Both the position numbers and the translations under genes were made by a program. A stretch of DNA of 64,000 nucleotides from Neospora caninum Liverpool. Taxonomy: Eukaryota; Apicomplexa; Conoidasida; Eucoccidiorida; Sarcocystidae. Of this stretch, positions 45,964-57,404 are shown piece after piece. The notes under the pieces were generated by a model. That model saw only the letters and a list, made by a program, of their open reading frames with translations, was not told where the DNA came from and did no database searches. Numbering within the stretch: position 1 is the first letter of the stretch; every line of letters begins with the position of its first letter. The DNA lies in NCBI RefSeq assembly GCF_000208865.1, contig NC_018393.1, positions 2,870,714-2,934,713 of the forward strand. Direction: 5' to 3'.

Positions 45964-48484
45964 ATTGACCCGGCAGAGAGAAGGACCAGAACTTTGGCGC
46001 GGTCAAACACGTCCTGACGCAGAAAGGGCCGATGCTTCGGTGTCTTCCGACCACCAACTTGTATGGGGACGTCTGTTCGCATCTGTATGTAGCATGCGAC
46101 GTCTTAAACGTAACTGCGTACAATGCTCGAGGAGGAAAACAGCTATACGGTTTCCGTGACTTCCCAGTTCTGAAAATCTCCGGCAATCTCGTGCCGTCTC
46201 TGCCTATGCGGTTGTTGGTGAGGTTGGCGAGTGCCATGGCCGCCGTCGTTGCCTTCTGCTAAAGGCCGCCGTGAACCGCTCTCTTCCTGCCATAGCGTGG
46301 TTCTTTTCACTAGAGTGGGATTTGCGTGTGTTCATGGGGACGCGTATGCTGGTGTACATGCCTGCCTGTGTAGTTTTGTAGTTCTGCACAAGAGTGGTGG
46401 TACGCGGTTCTTTGTGGTGCTGTCGCCGTTCGGCTTCTCCGTGTGAAGATGCCGCCGAGTTCGGAACCGTTGTTTCCCTACCCGTGGTAGTTCCTTAAGG
46501 ATGTGAAAGTCTCGCATGCCGCGCTACAGCGTGAGTGGTACGCCGAAGCGTTTTTGTGTTGACGTCTAAGTCCTACGAGAAAGCCCCTCCTAGCCACATT
46601 GCGTTTGACTCCTGCGGGGAAATCCAAGAGGGTTACCAACAGGACACGTGTCCTTCCGTGGATCCGACGTCGTGACGGTGGTAACGTCACGCGTTTTCTT
46701 ACACACACCAGCGTGGCTTCTCTCTGTTAGGTCCGATCACCGACACCATTATGCTTGATTGTAACAAATCCAGGATGTGCCATGTGGACCAGTCAAGCAC
46801 GCGCATTCCACTGTGCAGGTATTTTTCCTGCATGTTTAAAAAACTGGAGTGGTGCTTTAGCAGTGCACCTGGGTAGTATTGCATGCAGTGGTAGCAAATA
46901 ACACGTACCTACAGCAGTCGTAGTGGACCGGTCAGTAGCGAGAGTCTCGGCTCTTGGATTAGCGTCATAAGGGGGAATATTGCTTTTCGTTCTGCTCGTA
47001 GCACCAATAATAGAAGCAGGAGTAATATGTGTGGCGGTTGCTTCCTAGTAAGGCGGATAAATACCGCAGGCTTAAGCTCATGTGGCTGCTAGCCTCCCGG
47101 GTTAATGGCTGTGATTCACGCTGGAGAGCCCTGTGTTGCTACTCGGGCCTAATGAGTTCTTCTTAGAAAACATCTGTCACCTCTATCGTGTAGTCAACAC
47201 ATGGAGTCGCCGTTAAGGCGAGACGCGCTGCCAAAACAGGGTGACCCAACGCAGCTGTAACATGGCTGAGAGACGGTAGCAGAAATAGCGTGAGTAGCGG
47301 AGTGTGGTTGTGGTGTCCGTGCAAGAGAGCGGCGAATGTTAGCGGCGGCCGTGGAGAGCGGGGAGTCCCGGGGATATTTATTACACGACTAGTGTTAGCA
47401 GTATACAGAGGCGTAGAAGCAGTTGTGGAACTCGGGTAGTTCTGGAACTGGAGTAGTTCTGGAACTGGGGTAGTTCTGGAACTGGAGTAGTTCTGGAACT
47501 GGAGTAGTTCTGGAACTACTTGTGGGTCCAGGACGGGTTTTAGCCGACCGTCAGGTGTGCCGGCACCGCGACGCCTCACCTCTTTCGTTGGCATTCTTCT
47601 TGGCGCATTTGCCCAGCGGGACTTTGAGTGGCTAAGCAGGCCGTCCGGAGTGAATCTGAAACGAGAAAGAACGTGCACACACAGGCACAGGCGCGTGTCT
47701 TGCTGTCCTGGCCTGGGAGGGCGGCGACATACAGTTCCACCGTCTCCTATCCATGTTTTGTTTCGTTTGCCCACACAGACAAGGCGCACCTAAAGGTGGA
47801 AACCATGTCATTTTCAGCCTCGCTTGCTTTCTCAGCGCATTTTCTGTCGGTCTGCGCATGTGCATTCCCGGCGAACATGTTCTGCCTCGAAGGCCGCTTT
47901 ATTCCGCAGCTGCTGGTCTGCTTTGTTTCGTCACAACCCTACGAGGTGTCTTTCCATGTAGGCACCAGAAATCTGGTGATATTGTTCATCTGGCGCCGAG
48001 AAAGCAAAGCTTGTTCCTTCCTTGTTGGCCCCACATGATGTCTCGTTGAATACCTGGCGCTGCACGTTTGCTGCAAACGTCGGTTGGAGACGGGGCGCGT
48101 AGCTGCATGCAGTTCGTACACATGCACAGCTGCCAACGTCCCGTGTGCGTTAGAACGCAAGTTTCTCTTGTGGCGCGCCACAGAGGCGTTTTCGTTTCTC
48201 TACGGCAGTTCTTTCTCGAGATCACATCTTCTCTGTATCTGAGCAGGACGCAGAGGGAGGCAAGAGTTCTTTGTCTGTTCTTATGCCGCGTCGAGCGTCA
48301 ATTTCAATCTCGCTGCTACGTCCTCGTTGAACGTCTTTCCGCCGCTAAACCGGTACATCCCCTTTTTTCTTTGCTGTTCTCCCGAGTCCAGAGAAGGGAG
48401 GCTGAGTCTTCTTTCGAACTCCCTTCCGTCCGCTCTACGCTCTTTCCTCTTTCGTCCCTGGCACGCCGTTTTCCGTCCAAAGAA
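45964..48484. other. Intergenic region methyltransferase to bL21m
   Basis: No gene is supported here. A minus frame at 47789-47163 (208 codons) owes its length partly to the 17-bp repeat, whose translation cycles through three frames. The 17-bp tandem array at 47437-47518 is the only distinctive element. The stretch from 48068 to 48484 is in frame with the bL21m first exon and could be extra N-terminal coding sequence. Confidence 0.5.
47437..47518. repeat. Tandem 17-bp repeat with TTCTGGAA palindrome core
   Basis: Four full units (TAGTTCTGGAACTGGAG, one with GGGG) plus a fifth partial copy; a degenerate copy precedes them at 47420-47436. Each unit contains the interrupted palindrome AGTTC-TG-GAACT. 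The TTCnnGAA core matches one dimer of the eukaryotic heat-shock-element consensus. The array lies about 1 kb upstream of the bL21m start. Confidence 0.92.
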
Positions 48485-51400
48485 ATGCTTGCTCGCGGGT
48501 CTCCCTGGAGGCGCGTACTGCCAGGCCGGCTGGCCACGAAAACCGCTGAGGGGACCATTTTCTCACGATGCCGCTCAGCATTCTCGTGTGACACGAAGGG
48601 GGCGGAAACACGGAGGCCTCCCCCTTCGGCTTCGCAAGCAGAAACGGTGCCTGGGGAAGGGCGGCCGAGCGACTCCAGCTGGCGCCAGGCGAGCGGAGAC
48701 ACCCGCCACGGCCCGGGTCCCGATCCTACCAGAGCAGGCGAAAGGTATCTGACTTTCTTTCGAAATCGAGCTCCTCAAGAAGGTTATCCCCTGCCTCTTG
48801 AGTCTCTGTTCTCTCGCCCTTGTCAATTGAACTCGCTCAGTCACTCTCCCTCTTCCTCTCTCCCTTCTCTCTTCTCCCGTTTCTCTTCCTCTGCCCGTCG
48901 CTCCCGCTCCTCTCTTCTCAGCTTCTGTCCTTCGACGCGCTCAGCGCGGCAGATCCAGTTTCAGGTGTTCGAGCGGTATACGTGTCCGCCGGTGTCCCTT
49001 TCCCAGCACGAGTCTTCGTCCTCAGTCAGTTCCCTTGCGTCTTCTCCCCCCTGTACGGGCGCGCTTTCTTCCGGCATGTCGTCTGCTGCTCGGCGGCCAC
49101 ACGTTCCTCTGGAATCTTCCGTCCCTCCGAGCGCCTGTGGATCTGCGGATGACACGGGCGAAACCTGGAAATGGAACAGGGGGATCTCTTCTTCGCACCA
49201 GTTAGACACCTTTCCAAAAGGTGCTCTGGCCAGACAACCCGGCCTCGCCTCGCTCGTCTTCTCTTCCTTTCCGCAGTCGCTCAGCTCTCCTTCTCCCTCT
49301 TCGAGCATTTTCTTCCTTAGGCGGCTGCAGATCTACCCACAGCGCCGTGTCATCGGTCACCGCATTGTAAGCAGAAATCCGTTGCTTCTCTTCGCGTCGT
49401 TTACTGTTCGTGGCGATCTGGTGTAAGGACGAAAACACTGTCTTATGGCAAACTGATGTCTACTCTAAACGCTTCTGAACGTTCGTGGCTTGCCACCATC
49501 TGGTCATTGCTGAGCACAGAACCCCGGATTTCGATTGGCGACTCTAACCTATCTCTAGTCAAAAGCGCAAGACGGCGTGTACAGGCTGTGCGAAGTTATA
49601 AAAGAAACACTCTGCGCGTGTATCTGCCTGTTTCTATCGAACGCGTCTTCGATACCGAGGTAGATAGACACTGGAACAGTATTTCACTTCGGTAAGGGCC
49701 CGTGAGATCTCGGAATCCATGCGTAGCTCTGCTGTTGACACGTGCGTTTTCCGCGGCCTGCTGAACGGGAGCAACTCATGTTGTAGCGTCTTCGCCATTA
49801 ACACAGGAGATCAATCTGAGCGGTATCAACTGTTTACCGAACGCGCTTGGGAATATCGGCATGAACACTTTCTCGATTCCGCGTTTCTGCGCCGTAGTTA
49901 CGAAAGTCGGTCTCAGTGATCCGACAACTCCAAGTGGTAGGATTGTCGCTAAACACACAACAGAGCTGACGGCTTTGCGTCCTGTCCGTCGGTGCCGCGT
50001 GCACCGTCCTGAGCTAGTCACTTCGCCATCGGCTGGCGTTAGGTTTCTCCTTGTTCGCCCTCGCCTTCTTTCGAGTGCGAAGTGAAGGTTTCTGCTGTGG
50101 TGTCGCCGATCCCGAAGAGTGCTTCAGCCCCCTCCATGACGGGGCTGTCCCTGCGTCTCCGTTCGGGTAGTTTTCAGCCATTTGTTTCGAAAGGAGGTGG
50201 TGCTTTGTGTTCGCGCCCGCATGCGGTTGTGTGTGTTGTTGTTCGGTACTTTCGTTCAGGAAATTTTTCGGGGGAAACATCGACGTCGACGAATGATTCC
50301 GCCGCGGGTTCCGCTTCACCCTCTCGCGGCGAACACGTCCGAGGAGACGGCGTCCAAAGATATGAATCTGTTTGAGACGTATCGCGACCTCCAGCTCCGG
50401 TGGAAGAAGACATGTCGGCAGCGAAAAAAGAAATTCAACATTGCGCGCAAGTGGCGAATGCCGCGAAACATTCGGCCCCTTCCCGACCCGAGCTGGACGC
50501 TCGTCTTCCACGTCAACCCTCGCAACGGCTACCGGCGAGGCCGAGGCAGCTTCGGCAGAGACAAGGGGACAGCGGGTGCGCAGAATGACGCCGTGGTGGC
50601 TTCGGGCGACACCGTTGCGGAGGCTGGCCACGCGGAAAACGAAGAGCACCTGCCTTCTTTCCGGCGGACTGGCGTCGATGAGGAGGCCGCAGCCAAGGAA
50701 GAAGAAACTCTGTTCCAGTTCATCGCGCGCCACCCCGAGAAGGGTCAAATCGAAGGGAGCGGACGCCCACAAGGTTCCCACGGCTGGGGCAAAGGCGCGC
50801 CCCTCCCGCAGTGGCTGCACTTGCTCCAGCGAACGCCCCAGGAAGAGCTCTTCTGCGTCATGAAGAGCAACGTGTCGACGCAACACAAGGTAGGCATGCG
50901 TGGCCTCCCCCTGCGCAAAGTCGTCGCCCTCGTTTTTTGTGGATAGGCGGAGGACGGAGGGCGGTACGCAGGAAAGTCCGGCTGGCCTGCACCACGCGAT
51001 GCGTTTCCACTTCACGCAGCACAAGGCAGTTCCGCTTAACTAGGGACCGGTAGAAAGTGGAGGCAAAACCCAGAGGGTCACTGTGTCAATATCAACACTG
51101 TGGGCATACACAGAGTGCAAGGACTGCTGTAGGTGCACGGAGAGATGAAATTGTCGACTGTCCTTGTCACCTAGAGGCCGTGGTAGCAGGCGGCTTCAAC
51201 TGCGAGCGCCGGGTTCGCGAGGAGCTGTCCGTCTCACGCGCATCTGCTTTCTGGAGGCAAATGCATGTCACGGTGTGTGCACACGTAGCAGCGCCAAGTA
51301 TAGGTATATCAAGATGTGGCGTCGTCGCGTTCTCACGTGCTGCGTGCGGTGACCCGCGACTGTCGGGTTCGTGGTTATCCGCGTCACCGGCGAGGCCGTC

Positions 51401-54251
51401 GTTTGCGTTGCTTCACAGGTCACTGCCGGCGATTTGATCCAAGCAGAGAAGCTACACCGCAAGCAGGCAGGTAAGAACCCCAAGGGGAACGTGGAGGGCG
51501 TCAAACAGCAAAGGACGCCAGCTCCTCGCGGGTGCTCAGTGAACGCATATGCGCGATGCCGTCCTGTCTCTCTCTTGTTTCCCTCTGGAGCCTTCTGTGG
51601 CAATTAGAAAAAGGCTTTTCGCGTTTGGTATTCAACTGAGCGCGAGGCTACATTAAGGTTATTCCACGTCGGTTATGTTCTAGGCGTAATATATGGATTA
51701 CTGTTATCACTCGTATTAACAGCCTGGTCCACTGGCTTCCTACGGTGCCTGCGCTCACTACCACGTCTCCGAAGGCTCCACGTTCCTCCAGCCAGCGTGA
51801 AGAACCGACTTAGAGTTTCATGTGCCTCTACCTTTTCCACGACGGGGCGACAACGCTGCAATGTTTCTTCCCCTCCATCCAAGGGGCCAGAAGCATACGT
51901 GAGTGTCCGTGGCGTACGCGAAGGGGATTTCTGTGACCTCGCGGTCCACCATCTTTGTCGTGTACGCGGCGTCTGTTTGATCTCTGCGCCTGTGCAGGAG
52001 ACAAGGTTGTCTTTGGCACGGTGCTCCTCGTTGGGTCTCGCGATTGGACCATCATCGGCAAACCTACGTAAGCCCCGAAACGTGCTTCACCGTCTTCCCC
52101 TCCTGAGGCTACCGTCCACGCACGCAGACGCCGAGGGAGACATGGAAGCGTCTTTTGCGGATTTGTGCGGCAGTCTGTCCGTTTTTCTCGGTTCCCAGCA
52201 CTCAGGAACAAGCTTTCGGGCATCAGTGTTTCAGTGTTGTATCCAAAAATGTGTACGCCCTCATAAAACAACGAGGGTAGTTCCGAGAACGCATCCCGTA
52301 GCGAGAATCTGTCGATTCGCGGTCTTGGAGCTTGTGGTGAATTTCGATTCAAGACGCCAGGGCAAATGCGGCCACCCACAGTCTCTTCACTCGTGTCTGT
52401 GTTGCTCCTTAGGGTGCCGTTCGCGAAAGTCGAAGCAACTGTGGAGGAACAAGTGAGAGAAAGGGGGCGGTTCCGTGCGAAGACGTCACGCGCGCCCGAA
52501 GGGGAGTTCTGCTCTCTCGTGAAGTACGCGGAAGCCGCGCGTTTTGGACAGGAGGGCGCGGGGAGAAACTCGCCAGGACTCCGCCTTGCAGAAGGCAGTG
52601 TGAAGAGCAAACGAGCGACGGCAGAACTGCGTCTCCACTGACCTGCGGCCAGGGGTGCTTTGGTCGCCCGATGAACTCTGCTGGTCATTTAGGCCGAGCG
52701 AAGCTGCGTAGCGGTCTTCGTGGGCCGCCTTACGCTATAGGGCAGCGCAAAAATGGGGTACCTGTCCTGTGTCTTCTATTCCTGTTTCCTGTGCAGACTC
52801 TCGCTGGGGAGACGCTCAGTTTCTTCTACAGAAAGTCTCGACGCGTTTCGCGCTTTCGGAGGTGAGCTTCACTGTTCAGATCCTAGCGCAGCAGGCGCTC
52901 CTCCGCCTCCCCCCCCCTTTGTCCTCTCCCGTCGAACGGATACTGTTGTGTCTCTTCCAGGGAAGTCTCTGTTACGTGTGTTTTGTCCTGATGCAAAAGT
53001 CCCCGTTTCAGTAAAGCGGTCTGTGAGACTGTTTTCCTCGTGTCTCCAGACGCGCGTATCCGCACCATTGTCCTTTCCATTGTCCGTATTGGTTTCACAC
53101 CGGCAACTTTGTCGGAGGCACAAATATGAAGACTTTTTGTCCCGAGGAACGGAATCTTCGTAGCATCCAGAGGAAAAGGAAATAAATTTCCTCAGCAGTG
53201 GCGAGCGAGGCGGGATACAAAGCGCAGCCCACGTTCAATCTTGCCATACCCACCACTTTCATGGCCCCTTCCTTCTGAAATCTGAAGGCCTGTTTTGCTA
53301 CCGTCTACAGGATTCGTCACTGTGTGACCATGCTCCGCGTCGACCGCATCGTCGTCGATCCAACTATGGCCGTAAGATGACCGCTCTTCCTCCCCTCCTA
53401 GCGGCAACGATCGTTCTATCGCCGGGACCTATAAAGCGCGTGCGTTGCTGTTGCATAGGCCCATCCGAGGCTGCTTGCTTTCTCTGGATCAGAACAGTCA
53501 AAAGCTGAACGTGTCATTCCCTCCGCTTAGCAACTGCGATTTCGAATGGTCGCACGAAACGGTCGCGTGTCCGTGGTTGCTCTTCCTCATTCCTCGCTCA
53601 TCCCTGCCTCGGGAGACTGGCAAACAGACGAGCAAGCTGTGATGTGCCTGCTGCTATCATAATTTCAACCAAGAGAACCACAAACGACCGAGCCCGACAC
53701 GGATATCCACGAGCATACCAGTGCATGCATACTCCCTCAACGTCAAGCCTCTTTCCACTTCTGACTCGCAGGATCACTGCTATTTCCAGTCGTTTTCAAA
53801 GTATTTTTTCCGAGAGTTCTCCGTCGTGTCCGTCTTCACAGGTGGACCCCCCGGCGCCGAAGCCTGACCGACTGCTCGACCTGTGGGCGAACCGGTGGCT
53901 GTATCCCGACGAGCTCGAAGGTACGTTACAGAATTGAGAAAACGCGAGGAGTGAAATGGACCGGTAGCGTTCGCGGAGGATGGTCGACACAACCTCCCAT
54001 CACGAGTCCAGCAGTCTGGATGGCCGTGTTCTCGTGCCCGACTCACCAATATTCCATCAGGGAGGAATCCGTCACTTGGTTAGGGCCGGTTCCCGGCGGT
54101 GTTTCTTTGTGGGAGCTGAAGGGCTGACCTCACACCAGGCGGATGGTACGCGTAGCCAATTAACGTCGTGCTCACAGGTCACAAGGGTGGCAAATGGACT
54201 GCGCTTCCCGCTCCAGTCCCGGTGGCCCTTTTGACGCGAATAATATTGTGA
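48485..54251 (+). CDS. Mitochondrial-type ribosomal protein bL21 with long N-terminal extension
   Basis: A large-subunit organellar ribosomal protein. Secure exons are 48485-49366, 50260-50889, 51419-51470, 51998-52067, 52413-52452 and 52797-52861. The bL21 core spans residues ~490-580: [62 protein letters not shown], then [14 protein letters not shown]. It matches human MRPL21 segment by segment. The ATG at 48485 begins [19 protein letters not shown], basic and acid-free like a mitochondrial presequence, though the frame is open further upstream. About 490 residues precede the bL21 core, whereas human MRPL21 is about 200 residues in all. The 3' end is unsure. Exon 7 starts near 53012 and either stops at 53129 or splices near 53081 to 53842-53920 and 54178-54251, adding an extension with [16 protein letters not shown]. 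An apicoplast location is the alternative, but no bipartite signal is seen. Confidence 0.85.
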
Positions 54252-57200
54252 TCAGGCGCGTGCCACTCAGGGGAGCACAGCACAAGCGGAGATTTTCCTG
54301 ATTCCATCGCTGCTTTCCTCCTAGTTTTGAGGCCTGCATTCTCGCGCCATACCTTCCGATTTCTTTCTCGAGCCAGTCCATTAGAAATCCGGCAAAGTAG
54401 GTGACCATTTCATCGACTGCTGTGTGGATCTCTACTGTTGTCCGGTCCCTCACAAATGGCAGGCGTCAAGCGAAACGAGAGCGGAGAACCAGTTGTCTCT
54501 GGTGAGCTTTGTCTCGGGACTGCGTCAGGAATCTACCCTGGTAGATGAACAGTTTCGCAGAACTTCCTGCAGGGGAGGATCTTTTTTCGACTTCTTTGCT
54601 GACTCGCTCCATGTGTGCTGCGACTTAGGAAGCAGAGCACTCACCGACGCCAGACTTATCACCGACAGAAATGTGGAGCAACTCGGTTGCGCGTAGCCAA
54701 ATGCGGTCTCCACAAACACACGCAGGCGTGTATGTATGTATGTATGTATGTATGTATGTATGTATGTATGTATGTACGTATGTAAGATGAAGTACGTCGC
54801 TGTGTAGTGCGGTTTTCGACTTCCGTGGGCGCGCGGACTGTCACGTCTTCGATGTGGCTAAAGTGGAAGGACTGTTGCTTGAAGCTGCTTTCGGCTTCCT
54901 ACGTGCTCAAGGATATCAACGATTTTTGTGCAATAACTTCACTCCTTGTGCAGAAATCTACGACGGGCGAGAGCACCAAAAGGGGTCATACCAGCGCCGC
55001 GGTCTCACAGCTTCCTACCGGTGAGTCAAGAAGCGTCCAATGCTTTTTCTGCCATCCTGAAGAGGACATTCGGGATACGAACAACAAATGGCTGAACTTC
55101 AACCGAAGCGTTCCAAAGACGTGTATAAGTGCGATACGGTACCCGTTTCTGCCACCCGAGTGTCGGAGACCCATTGCAGGCGTAAAGCCGTAGTCTCGGA
55201 ATGATGTGTAGAACATATTTGTTCTAGAAGCTGCTGCGATGGCGCTGTGAATAGACAGTTGCGTAGGTAGGTGTACAAGTGGATAGACAGTGTCGAACGC
55301 AGTTTCCTCCGACTGCGGATGCCGGTCCGGGATCGCCTTCATACTCCCGTACTTTCTTCGTCAGTGCAGTCAAAACGGCGCACACCCGATATAATTATAT
55401 GTTTCCATTTCTGTATATATTTTCCTACCGTTATATTGCGTTTTTAGATGAAGAGACGAGTCGGCAGAGAAACAAAAACCCCCGTATGAGTGGCTGGATA
55501 TTGTATGTCAGGTGGTACCCGGATCCTCAATCGGCGCACTGGAGACCTTGAGGACAGATGCCGGCTCGGCTGGCCTCCGGAAGCCAGCATAAAAATATCT
55601 TCACTCTTCTGTGAATAGTTGCTGTTCGTGAAGAGAGAGAGGGGCATTTTCTTGTAGTGCCTGTCCCGGTTAGATGGGTATGCGGTCGCGTCTGTCCACC
55701 GGCATTTGTTAGCCTTTTCAGAGTGTCTGTCATCAACCTTCTACCCAAACAGTCCAAGCCTCGTGGAAAGGACCGGAAAACAAGAGCGTTTTATCTTAAT
55801 CTGCTCGATTTCAACGTTACTGTGTTCTTGAACACATCCTGAGCTTGTACTCCGTACGACAACGGTACCCCGGAAGTCCCGCACTGGACCCCAATGAAAC
55901 TTCCTTGTTATCATTGTTACAGCCTAGAACAGAGAGACTCCTGCAGCCCATGTACCGAACCAAGGGTTTCCTGAGGAACTCCAGAAGAGCCACCCCAGGC
56001 AATGTTGCCCTGTAACACCTCACCACATATTGAAACCACGCTGTTCTTTCACAGAAGCGAGACACAAAAACATCTTCAGACAAACTATTATGGTCCTTTG
56101 TTTGAGGTACAGGGTCAGTTATTCGTTTCTTAGAGCCTTCTCTCCATTTATTGTAATTCAGGACACTTCGCAGTTAATTCGCAGAATTACATTCTTATGG
56201 TATTGGCCCGAAAATAGAAATATCCACCATGCAACCGCGGATAGATTAATACGTACATCTATCAGATATTTACAGGTCTCCACAAAACGGTATTCGAATC
56301 TCCACCAAAGCCAACCTGATGCGTGTCCCCTTCGCTGGTTAAGTATACGATGACTCCAGGACTACGCAGCTGCATTGTCCGGCATATGACCTTTCTTCCA
56401 CAGCTACATTCGAATCGAAAGCAAGTGTAAATGTGGCTCTACCCTGTGCCTCCTCAGGAGTGCTAGCATCGGCAGTTCAGTTTTGTCGGGTTGTCGAATT
56501 GTGTGTTTGATTTTTTCCAGTGAAACCAGAAAACATGTCCGGTGCTCCTCTCCTCTGGAGATATGACCTTTTTAAATGTCTGTCGATGTACGTAATACTA
56601 GAGCTGGCGTCCAATAAATAGAGAGAGTGGCCCGTCACTACTCTCTCTGTTAAAAGCGGAGCGAGAAAATTGTGCACGCTTCCTTCCGTCTTGTGGCGGG
56701 TGACCGTGTTGCGATTGCTGGCAGCATGCAAGACAAAGCTGTGTGCCGGCAGTCCTCGGACTTCCAGACCCAGCCAGGAATACCACCAGCAGGACGCCAG
56801 GTATCAATGATCTCTCTACGCTCACTGGTTTCCAATATTTTCCCTCCAACAACAATCAGATACTTCGATTGTGCTAAGCGGTCTCTCGATATCGATGATT
56901 TACGACGCCATGAAGTTCCTGGCAGACCCTCCGGAGCTCCCTCTAGCTAGCATTGGGGTGATCGAGCACTTGCGGAATTCGCGGCTCTGCTCCCGGCCTT
57001 TTCTCGAGGGAACTACTCTAGGATAAAGCTCCTTCGGGAACATTTCCTTCTGTTTTTGAAGAGATACCGGCGGTTTTGTTACGTTATCTTGTTGTAGCAT
57101 TTCTATGGTGAAAGAGCATGGCTCGACAATGGTGGTGGACTACCCTCTTGACCGGAGGGAAACCGCGTTCCTGCGGAACTTCTCCGGTGGCTGCTGCAAT

Positions 57201-57404
57201 CGAAGATGTATATTGCAGCAGTACGGATCTTGCTGTTTTTCTCGGTGGAATTGGCTGCCCAGTAAAATATCATGGATTCGCTGCTGAGACCCTTCATCCT
57301 GTGTTTCATGGTCGCAGTAGGGCCAACACTGTGAAAGGTCACGGCGTCTCCAACCACTTGAGTTGTGGGTGGCACGCGAGATCTTTTGCTTGCCTCGCAA
57401 GCAA
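54252..57404. other. Intergenic region bL21m to proline dehydrogenase
   Basis: There is no gene I can support. A short coding-like patch occurs on the minus strand at about 54350-54453, and several frames of 85-130 codons on both strands lack domains. A (TATG)n microsatellite lies at 54728-54784. The frame at 57118-57918 plus begins on ATG, but it overlaps PRODH exon 1 in another frame and shows no family similarity. Confidence 0.5.
54728..54784. repeat. (TATG)n microsatellite
   Basis: About eleven TATG units followed by one TACG interruption and one more unit. It lies in the bL21m to PRODH intergenic region. Confidence 0.95.

Noticed and set aside
47163..47789. Minus-strand 208-codon frame with a VPELLQFQNY-type repeat
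   Set aside because: The repeat unit is 17 bp, not a multiple of three, so the protein periodicity is a by-product of a DNA-level array.
50014..51024. Minus-strand 336-codon frame
   Set aside because: It is antisense to bL21m exon 2 and its flanks, has no recognisable domain, and is explained by the composition of the real exon.
55800..56400. AT-richer stretch considered as a nuclear copy of mitochondrial DNA
   Set aside because: No cytochrome b or cytochrome oxidase peptide could be read in any frame, so there is no support for a mitochondrial origin.
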